Source: Periplaneta americana
Taxonomy: Eukaryota > Arthropoda > Insecta > Blattodea > Blattidae
Reading direction: 5' to 3'
Assembly (NCBI RefSeq): GCF_040183065.1
Contig: NC_091123.1
Span: 10,720,001 to 10,784,000 of the forward strand
DNA: 64,000 nucleotides
Shown: in pieces, positions 24,601 to 36,189 of the stretch
Layout: the number at the start of each line of letters is the position of its first letter
Numbering within the stretch: position 1 is the stretch's first letter
Notes under the pieces: model-generated
What the model saw: only the letters and a program-made list of their open reading frames with translations
Database searches by the model: none
Told to the model about the DNA's origin: nothing
Program-made: the position numbers and the translations under genes

Positions 24601-25842
24601 CGACAAGGCACATATAGCTGCTCCGCTTGAAGTCTAGGGAGAGAGCGCACATATAAACGTACTAGTGTAAATATTTTAATGTTCAGTACTAGCTAATGTT
24701 TCATTTGCACTGATTTACTGAAGCTTGGTGAAACCGGCCCTTACTGTAAACATTCCTCAAAGAGAAACATAACATGTTATTTTCACAACTATTTTCTGAA
24801 CAGCTGTGGTGTTATCCGCCATGTTTAACTGATTGTTAAATGAGTTAACGGCCTGAAATCCTACATTTAAAGTTAACAAACGGTTAAGAATCTGTTAAGC
24901 CAAACTGGTGTTGAACAAATGGAAAAACTGTATTTAACAAACTGTTGAAGGTTTAACAGTCGTTAAGTGTTCTAACAATACTTGGACAAACCGCCATTAG
25001 TCTGAGATGAACTTCCGTGTCGGTAGATTCGTGTAATATTCAGCATCATGAAATAATAGTAATACGCGTTACAAGAGCGGTATGTTGACGTTTTCATGTT
25101 CGAGGAAAAGATTGAAAAAGCGAAACGTAGTTCATCTTTTTTAATTTCCGAGAAGATGAAAACAAACATACCGCTTGTGTATCGTACATTATTTTGTGCG
25201 AAGATCGTTTATTACATACCTGAAAGACGAATTTCTAATTAGTTGCAATGAAATCTCCATCTTGGTTTCTGTTCAATGACGGCAACTTTGGAAAACAAAA
25301 ATATATCTATCTTCAACATTGTTCCTATAAAATGTTTTCTGTGTTTACTATACTGCAGTAGGCCGTGATATACGTCTGTCTTTTTTTTTCCCCTAGTCTA
25401 TGATGAGTCTGTAATCTTGTTGATTTTTTCACGGCTTCCTTAATGTTACTTGCATTACAAATGCAGTAACTTTTGTGGTGTTGTAGATTTTACTTAATTT
25501 TTGCAAATATTTAAAAACAATAATTAACAGTGCAATTTAGGTGAAATTGCAGTGGTAAATTTCCAATTTATAATTATTACTATATTGAACGTCTTTAAAA
25601 ATAATATGTTAAAAGCCTAAAGCAGTAAAATGAATATGACGCTTAAGCAGTAAGAATAGGGAAATTGTTATGTGTGTTACGTTGGGAATACTGAATGTGG
25701 TATTTCACACTTACCGCGTATTGGTTTTGTGCGGAAAGCAAGCAAATACGCACGATCTCGCACAAACTCTTTTTCTGATAGCTTATTCTCTCCCCTATCG
25801 CCAAGCTCACTTGCCAGGTCCTGCCTCCTCAGCTGTACATAG
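24601..25842. other. Unassigned
   Basis: A MITE-like end GCTTGGTGAAACCGGCCCTT at about 24723-24742 has no visible partner. Otherwise nothing recognised. Confidence 0.35.
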
Positions 25843-25844
25843 TA

Positions 25845-27485
25845 CAGTGAAACCTGTCTAAAGCGGCCATCTGAAGTTACCTTGTAAAATGGCCGTTTTA
25901 TCAGGTGGCCGCTTGATTAAGGTTGCGTTTTTTTATGAATCAGCATGAAAATACTGAATTTCACTGACTTTTTAGGACTGTGCGCGTACAACAATCATGC
26001 ATATTAATGTCAGCCTCTTCCATTCTTGCAACTAGCCTTTTCAAAACTCGCTTGCGATACCTCAGTTTAAATGATGGATAATATCTTGATCAAGGCACTG
26101 GAGGTGTGATGTATTTGGGGGAAGAAACACCAATTTCACGGATCACATTGCGATTTTGTCGTTTAATCTTAGAATTGAAATCGCATAGCTAATTCTCAAA
26201 CAATGATGATGTCATCCAAGCTTTATTGTTGGCAGTCCATTTCGCCTCCAATAAGCCCATGTCAATATTTCAAACATCTCGGTTTTAGTGATTTCCCTAT
26301 CATTAAGAGTAGCCTAGTTATTTTTCTCCTGCAGCATTAAAACAAAAGAGCAGGGTTATTCTGTCTTTTGCCAACTTCCCCCCTTTATACTCTTTTTTCT
26401 TGAAACTTAAATTTTGTTAGGGAGGGCCCTGAAGAAAAAACTGTTTCGTCAACATTGTAAATGTCTCTGAGTTGATATTCCGCAAGAATTGAAGGCAGTC
26501 TATTTTTTCCATTCTTCAATAACATTGGTTGCAATGTCACCTCCTTCACCAGACACAGAACGAAATGCAATGTTATGCCGTTTTCTAAAGCACTCTAACC
26601 ACCCATTACTAGCAACAAAATTTCTTACATTGAGTCTTTGGCAATTTCAAGAGCTTTCTCTTGAATCATAAGCCCACTTAGTGCCAATTTCTTCGCCCTC
26701 ACACACTTGAACCATTCGTAAACGAAATCATTCACATTGCTAAACACAGATTCTCTCTTCCTCTCATTCTTTTAATATTTCGTCTTTATCCTTAATTATA
26801 CCATTTATTTGTGTCCTTCCACATTTGAATATTTCTGCAATTTTTCTCGTAGATGTTCCCTTCTCACTTTCTTCAGTCATTTTTCGTCTCGCCTCTAAAC
26901 TTAACACCACTCTACATTTATTGTTAGACATGATTTCTCTCTCAAACTAACTTCACAGTTCCTCTGAATCAACTGAATAAAAAGAAGAAACATTTGTAAA
27001 AGCTGGTCCATAGGCTATAGAGAAAGATAGAAAGAGGAGAAAAAAATTCTAATGGTTAACTACCTAAAACATACTGTGACATTTTCTATAGAAAATGTCC
27101 GTGTATCAATTCTTAAAAAACGAGTAAGAATTTATAGCTGTGCAGGGTCGGAGTGGAAAGTGACAAAAGAGTCATAAAACAGTAACCAACTAACCCCAAG
27201 ATATGGAGGGTGTACTGTTGTACACTTAGCTATTGCTTCCTATCCTCTAACCATCGAAAAAATAGGTCAGACACTATCCGTGAAAAGATTTTTTGTTGGA
27301 CAGTGACCGTTATAGTCAGGTTCCAATCCAAATAGACCCCGGCCGCTTGCCGGCGCATGAGGTGGCCGCTAAATAAAGAGAGAGTTTGTATTGATCTTAT
27401 GGAAAATCCAATTGCTTCCAGAGAAAATTGGCCTTTTGGCCAGGTGGCCGTTTCAATGAAGTGACCGTAAAGGCAGATTTCACTG
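25845..27485 (-). mobile_element. pogo/Tigger-like transposon, decayed (copy 1)
   Basis: TA-flanked, with ends CAGTGAAACCTGTCTAAAGC and (inverse of the right end) CAGTGAAATCTGCCTTTACG. The minus strand from 26931 encodes a pogo-type helix-turn-helix (RVVLSLEARRKMTEESEKGT, KIAEIFKCGRTQI). After a deletion it reads NDFVYEWFKCVRAKKLALSG and then, at 26385-26570, LRDIYNVDETVFSSG, the first catalytic Asp box of the DDE domain. Subterminal GGCCGTTT/CGGCCACCTG motifs repeat at both ends. Several stops; inactive. Confidence 0.82.
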
Positions 27486-27487
27486 TA

Positions 27488-27944
27488 TGTCACTACGATT
27501 TTGTTTGGAACAGAACTTTTGAGTTTGACACATCTTGCATTTGAACTTAATATCTGCAAAGTTTCAAAACTACTTGCAATTGAATGTATGAACGTGTAAA
27601 TACGAACATATGTTCACATGTATTTGGTATATGGATATGTACTTCTTTGGGTTGTTTATTTATACACGCTTTGTGTGTTTTTTTTTTAAGAATCTGTGAG
27701 TATACGTACTAGTAGGCCTTTTTTAATTACTATTATTGAGTTCCTGTTTCTATTGTATATTGTAGATGACTTGTATTCATGTAACTTATTTTTTTAGATT
27801 TTGATTAATGTTTATGATATTGATGATTGGGGCGGTGATGAATCATGGTGTACTTATCAAATATGGTTACTTATATAATTATGCTGTAAGTGTATGCATA
27901 TATGCTGGTTTATATACATTTATTACATACTACCTACATACAAG
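27488..27944. other. Unassigned
   Basis: AT-rich, nothing recognised. Confidence 0.4.
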
Positions 27945-28500
27945 GCGAAAGTGAAATAGTCTTGCAGATTTCCAGAGGGAATAGGTCAAGTTGTATGTAA
28001 CAAAAAACTATAATATCATATTAGTGGAAAGTTCATAGTTTTTTTTTTTCAGAAAAAAAAATGTTTTTCCCAAATGTTTAACAATCTCTTCTTATTCGGT
28101 AACTGTTGCGAGTAAGATCGTGATTTTTGCCCATATCGATAGGAAATCTAATAAAGAATAATTTATCCTTCTGGAGTATTTCAATAGCGTGAACGGTTTT
28201 CGTATAAATTTAATTTTAAAAACTCCTAAATTCAGACCATTGCACGAAGCGAACGCGTGAAAACGTCTTGGCAGCTTACGCACAGATAGTCGCCGAGTTC
28301 GTTGCCCTCTTACATCTGTATACGAGTAGAGTGTTTAGCGACGATGTAGCCGGACTGCTGGAACTTCAAACTTAATTTTCTAATAAACCGTGCATTTAAT
28401 CACAAAACGTAAGATAGGTTTCATATTTTATATTCATTTACGTGTACCCTATCGTCTCTTTCAATCTGCAAAATTATTTCACTTCCACCCTATATAGTAG
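27945..28500. mobile_element. Non-autonomous DNA element with imperfect inverted ends
   Basis: The left end GGCGAAAGTGAAATAGTCTT and the inverse of the right end GGGTGGAAGTGAAATAATTT align through TTGCAGATT and AGRG...GATAGGG/AATAGGT. There is no coding potential; the short open frame at 28092-28283 is meaningless. Confidence 0.55.
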
Positions 28501-28648
28501 TTACTTATGCATACATGTAACTTATTGAAAATGGACTTGTGTGTCCATATTTATGTACGTAATGTATTAGATGATGTATGTATGTACGTACCAGTATGTC
28601 TGTATGTATGTATGCATATGCAGTTTTGAACCCAACAATGGGAAGGTA

Positions 28649-28660
28649 CTTACTTACTTA

Positions 28661-28726
<66 letters not shown>

Positions 28727-30132
28727 GGCTTTTAAGGAACCCGGAGGTTCATTGCCGCCCTCACATAAGCCCGCCACTGGTCCCTATCCTGAGCAAGATT
28801 AATCCAGTCTCTATCATCATACCTCACCTCCCTCAAATCCATTTTAATATTATCTTCCCATCTACGTCTCGGCCTCCCCAAAGATCTTTTTCCCTCCGGC
28901 CTCCCAACTAACACTCTATATGCATTTCTGGATTCGCCCATACGTGCTACATGCCCTGCCCATCTCAAACGTCTGGATTTAATGTTCCTAATTATGTCAG
29001 GTGAAGAATACAATGCGTGCAGTTCTGCGTTGTGTAACTTTCTCCATTCTCCTGTAACTTCATCCCTCTTAGCCCCAAATATTTTCCTAAGAACCTTATT
29101 CTCAAACACCCTTAATCTCTGTTCCTCTCTCAAAATGAGAGTCCAAGTTTCACAACCATAAAGAACAACCGGTAATATAACTGTTTTATAAATTCTAACT
29201 TTCAGATTTTTTGACAGCAGACTGGATGATAAAAGTTTCTCAAACGAATAATAACACGCATTTCCCATATTTATTCTGTGTTTAATTTCTTCCCCAGTGT
29301 CATTTATATTTGTTACTGTTGCTCCCAGATATTTGAATTTCTCCACTTCTTCAAAAGATAAATTTCCAATTTTTATATTTCCATTTCGTACAATATTCTC
29401 GTCACGAGACATAATCATATACTTTGTCTTTTCGGGATTTACTTCCAAACCTATTGCTTTACTTGCTTCAAGTAAAATTTCCGTGTTTTCCCTAATTGTT
29501 TGTGGATTTTCTCCTAACATATTCACGTCATCCGCATAGACAAGCAGGTGATGTAACCCGTTCAATTCCAAACCCCCTCTGTTATCTTGGACTTTCCTAA
29601 TGGCATACTCTAGAGCAAAGTTAAAAAGTAAAGGAGATAGTGCATCTCCTTGCTTCAGCCCACAGTGAATTGGAAACGCTTCTGACAGAAACTGACCTAT
29701 ACGAACTCTGCTGTACGTTTCACTGAGACACATTTTAATTAATCGAACTAGTTTCTTGGGAATACCAAATTCCATAAGAATATCATATAAAACTTCTCTC
29801 TTAACCGAGTCATTTGCCTTTTTGAAATCTATGAATAACTGATACACTGTACCCTTATACTCCCATTTTTTCTCCATTATCTGTCGAATACAAAATTTCT
29901 GGTCAATAGTTGATCTGTTACGCATAAAACCACACTGATGACCCCCGATAATTTCATCTACATATGGAGTTAACCTTCTCAAAAGAATATTGGACAAAAT
30001 TTTGTACGACGTCAACAAAAGTGATATTCCTCGAAAGTTACTACAGTTAGTCTTGTCCCCCTTCTTAAAGATAGGTACGATTATGGACTCCTTCCATTGA
30101 TCTGCAATAAGGTTTTGAAATTTGGTACTTGG
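28649..30132 (-). mobile_element. RTE-like non-LTR retrotransposon, 5'-truncated, with target-site duplication
   Basis: This is the longest copy of the dominant LINE family. It has one open frame from 30132 to 28732. It starts inside the reverse transcriptase ([15 protein letters not shown]), passes [14 protein letters not shown] and the catalytic [10 protein letters not shown], and ends with the family C-terminal region ([49 protein letters not shown]). The endonuclease half is missing. The 3' end carries a (TTAC)n tail (28649-28727 on the plus strand). Fifteen-bp duplications with one mismatch flank it (28634-28648 and 30133-30147, AACAATGGRAAGGTA). Open reading over about 460 codons suggests a young insertion. 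It landed about 50 bp past the poly(A) signal of the cuticle gene. The clade assignment rests on RT and C-terminal resemblance only. Confidence 0.9.
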
Positions 30133-30255
30133 AACAATGGAAAGGTAGAGATAATAATTAAGGAACACCCTTTTTCTCTTTTTGTGGCACAACAATTTTA
30201 TTTCATGTATAGGCTATTCTATAATTTTTGGGACCGGCGTAAGTGGCAACGCTGC

Positions 30256-30976
30256 TTATTTTGCGGCCCTGTAGAGCAAGAGCCTCGGCGGGGCGGCGAA
30301 GTGGGCGACCTTGGCGGCAGCTACGTAGGGGGTGTCGAAGGGCACTCCAGCGTAAACAGCGGGGATGGCGTAGGCGGCGGCGTAGTGATCTGGAGGGGCT
30401 ACGACGGCGGGGGCGGCGAAGTGGACTGTCTTGGCGGCAGCTATGTAGGGGGTGTCGAGGGGCACTCCAGCGTGAAGAGCAGGGATGGCGTAGGCGGCGT
30501 AGTGAGCTGGAGCAACCACGATGGCGAAGTGGGTGGTCTTGGCTGCAGCTACTTCGGGGGTGTCGAGGGGCACTCCAGCGTGAAGAGCAGGGATGGCGTA
30601 GGCGGCGTAGTGAGCTGGAGCAACCACGATGGCGAAGTGGGTGGTCTTGGCTGCAGCTACTTCGGGGGTGTCGAGGGGCACTCCAGCGTGAAGAGCAGGG
30701 ATGGCGTAGGCGGCGTAGTGAGCTGGAGCAACCACGATGGCGAAGTGGGTGGTCTTGGCTGCAGCTACTTCGGGGGTGTCGAGGGGCACTCCAGCGTGAA
30801 GAGCAGGGATGGCGTAGGCGGCGTAGTGAGCTGGAGCAACCACGATGGCGAAGTGGGTGGTCTTGGCTGCAGCTACTTCGGGGGTGTCGAGGGGCACTTC
30901 AGCGTGAACAGCGGGGATGGCGTAGGCGGCGGCATAGGACACGGCACCCAGAGCGGCAAGGCGGGAGACGATAACC
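30256..30976 (-). CDS. Cuticle-type secreted protein, main exon, with 36-residue tandem repeats
   Basis: A splice acceptor (CTGTACAG) precedes GTT at about 30976, so the exon begins [20 protein letters not shown], a plausible rest of a signal peptide. The start codon should lie in a short upstream exon, as in many insect cuticular genes; I did not find it. The body repeats [20 protein letters not shown] then [16 protein letters not shown], four times as a near-identical 108-bp unit (30461-30892), flanked by more diverged units of about 120 bp. The [11 protein letters not shown] motif and the Ala/Val/Pro/Tyr-rich composition are typical of low-complexity insect cuticular proteins. The stop codon TAA is at 30258-30256. 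An AATAAA signal lies at about 30198-30204, just before an RTE insertion. The GC content is far above the surroundings. The expected role is structural in the exoskeleton. Long open frames on the other strand and frame here are shadows of the repeat. Confidence 0.75.
30341..30892. repeat. 108/120-bp tandem repeats inside the cuticle gene
   Basis: GGCACTCCAGCG recurs at 30341, 30461, 30569, 30677, 30785 (and 30893 with one change). The four 108-bp units 30461-30892 look identical or almost so. Confidence 0.92.
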
Positions 30977-31649
30977 TGTACAGAGAACAAACGCGAACGT
31001 CAAATCTAGCACCCTGGCACCTGGCCTTCCCGTGTACCAATCCTAGTTGGGGCAGTTTACTTTTCAGCAGAAAGATCGTGAAGATTTGCGGTGTGGTACA
31101 GTTTTCTTCAACGTATTATCTTGATATTTTCATTTTACTAAAGCACCGAATAAAAACATCTGCAGTACAAGTACATTGTTAAAGGTACTCTTTAACCCAT
31201 TATATCCCAACGTATGAAATATACGAGAAATTCGTAATTTTGTTTATTCAATTAACAATGTAAATATTGTTTGTTATGAGGGTTTTATCTGTTATTATTA
31301 TACAAGAATGTTTGAATTGACTACACAGAACGTTTCACCGTTTGTGAAACTGTCTTTTGTCCTTTAGTACAGTAGACAACATCAAGATGTCTATCAATGG
31401 AAGCAAAAACGCACCAAGGTAAACAATTTTGGCTTTATTTTATATAATACTGCAATTTTCTTGCTTTCTTATGTAATGATATAAAGAATGATCTTTATTG
31501 CTTCTGTAATCCCATTATTGACAGATATCACCATTACATTATTGTAGTAGGACTAGTTGAATTGTTGTGTATGATAAATCATACGTTGGGAATTAACGAG
31601 TTTCGTATTGTTTTAGGGTTCTGGAAATCAGTGAAGATTTTTTTTTAAT

Positions 31650-31900
31650 TTTAGTAGGTTATTTTATGACGCTTTATCAACATTTCCGGTTATTTAGCTT
31701 CTGAATGATATGAAGGTGATAATGCCAGTGAAATAAGTCCGGGATCCAGCACCGAAAGTTACCCAGCATTTTGCTCATATTGGGTTGAGGGAAAACCCCG
31801 GACAAAACCTCAACCAGGTAACTTTCCCCGACCGGAAATCGATCCCGGGTCACCTGGTTTCACGGCTAGACGCGCTAACCGTTACTCCACAGGTGTGGAC
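31650..31900 (-). mobile_element. tRNA-derived SINE, family 1, in the piggyBac copy
   Basis: A full-length reversed copy: TTATTTTATGACGCTTTATC at the left, CCACAGGTGTGGAC at the right. No exact duplication was found; diverged flanks AGTGAAGAT and ATTGAAGAG may be remnants. Confidence 0.85.
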
Positions 31901-32142
31901 ACCATTGAAGAGATATTTAGTGTATTAGAAGAATTTGGATGGGAATGATGAAGTAGCGCAAGACATAAGAAAAATATCTCAGAATAACTGGTTCTTGTAC
32001 AGATAAAGAATATTCACTTTCAGGTCATAACGAAACATAAGGAACAAAAAGCAAAAGTAGTGTACACAAAAGACCTAATAAAGTAAAAGTAGATGAAGTT
32101 CAGAGAAAATATACTGAAAAAAATTGGATTCTAATAACAGTA

Positions 32143-33184
32143 CAGTGAAACCTGCCTTTGCGGTCACTTCATTTAAACGGCCACCTGGCCAAAAGGCCAA
32201 TTTTCTCTGGAACCAATTGGATTTACCATAAGATCAATTCAAATTGTCTCTTTATTTAGCGGCCACCTCATGCTTCGGTCAGTGGCCGGGGTCTGTTTGG
32301 ATTGGAACCTGACTATAACAGTCACTGTCCAACAAAAATTTTTTTTCACGGATACTGTCTGACCTATTTTTTCGATGGTTAGAGGACAGAGAGCAATATC
32401 ACGAGTACAATAGCTAAGTGAAGTGTACAACAGTACACCCTTCGTATCTTGGGGTTAGTTGGTTACTGTTTTATGACTCTTTTGTCACTTTCCACTCCGA
32501 CCCTGCACAGATATAAATTCTTACTCGTTTTTAAAGGATTAAAACACCGGACGTTTTCTATCGAAAATGTCACAGTATGTTTTAGGTCAGTAATTAACCA
32601 TTCGAATTTTTTTTCTCCTCTTTCCATCTTTTTCTATTTGGACCAGCTTTTACGAATTTTTCTTCTTTTCATTCAGTTGATTCAGAGGAACTGTGACGTT
32701 AGTTTGAGAGAGAAATCATGTCTAACAATAAATCTAGATTGGTATTAAGTTTAGAGGTGAGACGAAAAATGATTGAAGAAAGTGAGAAGGGAACATCTGC
32801 GAAAAAAATTGCAGAAATATTCAAATGTGGAAGGACACAAATACACTGTATAATTAAGATGAAATATTAAAAGAATGGGAGGAAAATATGCATGGTGGCC
32901 AAAAAAAAGAGAGAATCTGTGTTTAGTAATGTGAATGATTTCGTTTACGAATGATTCAAGTGTGCGAGGGCGAAGAAATTGAGTTTTGAAAAGGCTAGTT
33001 GCAAGAATGGAAGAGGCTGACATTAGTATGCACGATTGTTGCACGCGCACAGTACTAAAAAGTCAATGAAATTCAGTACTTTCATGCTGATTCATAAAAA
33101 ACCGCAACCTTAATCAAGCGGCCACCTGATAAAACGGCCATTTTACGAGGTAACTTCAGATGGCCCTTTAGACAGGTTTCACTG
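32143..33184 (+). mobile_element. pogo/Tigger-like element, internally deleted (copy 2)
   Basis: It is flanked by TA and starts with CAGTGAAACCTGCCTTTG; the right end is the inverse, CAGGTTTCACTG. From 32718 it reads MSNNKSRLVLSLEVRRKMIE and KIAEIFKCGRTQIHCIIK, a CENP-B/pogo-type helix-turn-helix. It is 1042 bp against 1641 bp for the copy at 25845-27485, lacking the DDE part. Inserted in the piggyBac copy. Confidence 0.8.
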
Positions 33185-33698
33185 TATTGCAAAAATACAT
33201 GATTCCATTCCTACATACTGTATATAAGTAGTTTACACAATAAGTCCGCATCTATTGATATATTTAAACATATAATTGATGAAATTGTTGAACACATTGT
33301 TAGAGAAAGTGTAAAATATGCATCAAAAAAGGGTTTCATGATCCAGTTGTCCTCAGAAGATGTATACAAATACAAAGCTATTTTGATTTTATCTGGATAC
33401 TGAAAATTATGCATAGTCGTATGTACCTACTGGTAGAGACTACCTGACACCAACAATGCTCTTGCGAGGAACGCAATGTAAAGATATTCCTTCGATCAGA
33501 TACATAGAACTTGAACGGTAACAATACCAGAAGACAAAATATATAAGATCCGGCCACTTATTACACATCTCAATGATAAATTTGGAAGCCTCATTGTCCC
33601 ACTAGGGAATAAATTCTCTCTGGACGGAGTAATGGAACCTTAGGCCTACTATGGGCATTACTCCATGAAACAATTTATTCGTACAAAGTCCATTAGGT

Positions 33699-34220
33699 AT
33701 GGGTACAAGTTGGTATCTTGTTCATCCACGGGTTACCTCGTTAGTTTTCAACCCTAGACTGGTGCAAGTGATAGAGAAGAAATCAAAACACTTGGAACTG
33801 CTATTACCGAAAGACAATTATATTGAATTCCTTCCTCAGAAATGTATAGTTTATATTGACAATTACGTCAATTCTCTTCTTCTTCTCAAAACCTTGTCAG
33901 AAAATGGTATCAACTGCAAAGGAACTACACATAATGATCGAGTGGAGAAAGCTCCATTACACGATATGAAGAGAGATCCCAGAGGTTCATACGACGCACT
34001 ACAAGATGACAGAAATTGGAGAACACTTATCAAGTGGCATGACAACAGTGTAGTTACTGTAGCTACCAACATATGCAATGACAATGTTCTGGGACTAGGA
34101 AAATGTTCTGGAGGGAGTAAAAATCAAAAGAAGTGTGGAAAGTGTTCTAAGTTTCGAAGAGTGAGATGTAATGTTGGTTTACATCCGAAGAACAGTTTCT
34201 TGCAATTCCAGTTGCGATAA
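33699..34220 (+). pseudogene. piggyBac transposase C-terminal remnant
   Basis: The open frame covers the last third of a piggyBac transposase. The conserved aspartate-bearing block is IDNYVNSLLLLKTLSENGIN, followed by GTTHNDRVEKAPLHDMKRDP and IKWHDNSVVTVATN. It ends with Cys residues in KKCGKCSKFRRVRC, a partial zinc-finger-like tail. Its first residues (MGTSWYLVHPRV) are out of the family frame, showing a frameshift at about 33760. It is probably inactive. Confidence 0.75.
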
Positions 34221-34572
34221 CAATGTTATTATATTTGCTAACACGAAACAGTGCCATTGTTTACAAAATGTATCAACTTATTATTGTTATTATTACATAT
34301 GTAGTGTAAAACACATGAAATATCACGTGTACCAAATGCTTACTCATATGGACAGAAAATTTATTTGTACTACACACCAACTCCCAGCGTATGATTTTTC
34401 ATACGGCTTAAAAAACACATGTAACATACATTATTCTCAAAATGAAACCATTATATGTCATAAGTGATCTAAGGGCATACTAGAACTCAAATTTACTACA
34501 AAAATTCAAAAATATTTTATTTCGGGATATAATGGGTAGAAAGGAGTAATTTGCAGGTTAGTATGATAACTC

Positions 34573-35240
34573 GTGACCAGAATATTGTACGAAATGGAAA
34601 TATAAAAATTGGAGATTTATCCTTCGAAGGGGTGGAAAAATTCAAATATCTTGGAGCAACAGTAACAAATATAAATGACACTCGGGAGGAAATTAAACGC
34701 AGAATAAATATGGGATATGCGTGTTATTATTCGGTTGAGAAGCTTTTATCATCTAGTCTGCTGTCAAAAAATCTGAAAGTTAGAATTTATAAAACAGTTA
34801 TATTACCGGTTGTTCTGTATGGTTGTGAAACTTGGACTCTCACTCTGAGAGAGGAACATAGGTTAAGGGTGTTTGAAAATAAGGTGCTTAGGAAAATATT
34901 TGGGGCTAAGCAGGATGAAGTTACACAACGCAGAACTGCACGCATTGTATTGTTCACCTGACATAATTAGGAACATTAAATCCAGACCTTTGAGATGGGC
35001 AGGGCTTGTAGCACGTATGGGCGAATCCAGAAATGTATAGAGTGTTAGTTGGGAGACCGGAGGGAAAAAGACCTTTAGGGAGTCCGAGACGTAGATGGGA
35101 GGATAATATTAAAATGGATTTGAGGGAGGTGGGATATGATGATAGAGACTGGATTAATCTTGCACAGGATAGGGACCGATGGCGGACTTATGTGAGGGCG
35201 GCAATGAACCTTCGGGTTCCTTAAAAGCCATTTGTAAGTA
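34573..35240 (+). mobile_element. RTE-like LINE copy, 5'-truncated, with exact 13-bp duplication
   Basis: This is the C-terminal part of the RTE-like family. It is open at 34551-34961 and again at 35033-35224, with a deletion between (the EWRKLHN segment is lost). Exact 13-bp duplications AGTATGATAACTC flank it (34560-34572 and 35241-35253). It lies 36 bp right of the piggyBac copy. Confidence 0.88.
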
Positions 35241-35253
35241 AGTATGATAACTC

Positions 35254-35579
35254 TACGATCTGAATTTATGTTAATAAGAGAATTGTCATTAAATGATATA
35301 TAATTCCCCACGGCGTTCTATCAGATTTCATAAGAGTTCATTTTTTTAGTCTCGAGGACAGGGAGATTCTGAGTATTTGCAGCGTGGGAATAGTTTTCTT
35401 TGAGTTCCATAATTTCAGCGATTATCACCATTTGTAGTAAAATAGGAAACTACCTATGTAATTCTATCCCTAAGGAGAGGAAAAATAGCTTCACTTCAAA
35501 ATAGGTGCACGTAACATGCCATATGACGGAAAATAGCTCTCAGTCTCCATATACTTTCTAAGGCATAAAAGGTCGAAAA
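35254..35579. other. Unassigned
   Basis: Nothing recognised; the left part may be older LINE sequence. Confidence 0.35.
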
Positions 35580-36112
35580 TAGTTATTGACTCCAAAATTA
35601 TTGAACAAGTTAGTAATTTTAAATATTTAGGATGCAACATTTCTCATGTGGAAAAAAGAGATATGGAAGAAAAGATGCATAGATTTCAAGGTATATGCGG
35701 AACAATTAGACGGAGCTTAGGAAAAAGAACAACGAAAGAAACACAGTTAAAACGCTACAAAACAGTAACCCTTCCAGTACTACTTTACGGAGCAGAGACA
35801 TGGACCTTAACAGAAAGAGACAAAAGACGACTAGAAGCCTCAGAAATGAAATTCCTAAGATCAGTGGCGGGATATTCTTTATTACAACACAAGAGGAATG
35901 AAGATATCATAAAAGAATTAGGGATAGAGGGCATAACACAAAACTTAACAAATCAACGAAATAGGTGGATAGAACATCTAGAAAGGATGGAGGATCACCG
36001 AATTCCCAAGAAAGCTTTCCAGTATGCTCCAAGAAGTTTCGTTGGAGAGAACAATTCTAATGGGGACGGAACGGGCCTACCGGCTCAACCCGTGATGATG
36101 ATGATGATGATA
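35580..36112 (+). mobile_element. RTE-like LINE, third family, 3' part with (TGA)n tail
   Basis: The open frame at 35648-36148 reads [20 protein letters not shown], then EMKFLRSVAGYSLLQHKRNE and RWIEHLERMEDHRIPKKAFQ. This is the post-RT C-terminal region of a different RTE-type family, whose end is GTGCGGAACGGGCC-like sequence followed by (TGA)n and then (TA)n. It ends about 75 bp from the orphan gene at 36190-36720. Confidence 0.75.
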
Positions 36113-36189
36113 ATATATATATATATATATATTTATTTATATATATAACTGATTAGTTATACTGTAAGTTGAAAGTGTAAACTCATACC

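Larger units (their letters stand above)
31196..34536 (+). mobile_element. piggyBac-like transposon, decayed, with two nested insertions
   Basis: Termini are CCCATTATATCCC at 31196 and its inverse ending at 34536. The left side follows TTAA (31192-31195); the right flank TAGA is a degenerate TTAA. Transposase pieces lie at 33640-34225: YGHYSMKQFIRTKSIRYGYK (piggyBac-type), IDNYVNSLLLLKTLSENGIN, RGSYDALQDDRNWRTLIKWH and a C-terminal Cys-rich tail with CGKCSKFRRVRC. The last 174 codons are open, while upstream parts are frameshifted or displaced. Nested inside are a SINE (31650-31900) and a pogo/Tigger-like element (32143-33184). Short CGTATGAAATATACG-like palindromic motifs recur near both ends. 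Confidence 0.82.

Noticed and set aside
28578..28802. Repeat-encoded LTYLLTYLL protein
   Set aside because: Translation of the (TTAC)n LINE tail.
30097..31182. 361- and 243-residue plus-strand frames over the cuticle gene
   Set aside because: Antisense shadows of the tandem repeat; the minus-strand frame has the recognisable cuticle motif, acceptor and poly(A) signal.
31160..31190. Candidate short first exon of the cuticle gene (ATGTACTT before GT at about 31175)
   Set aside because: The phase does not match the acceptor frame at 30976.
36094..36146. Poly-Met extension of the LINE frame
   Set aside because: Translation of the (TGA)n(TA)n tail.
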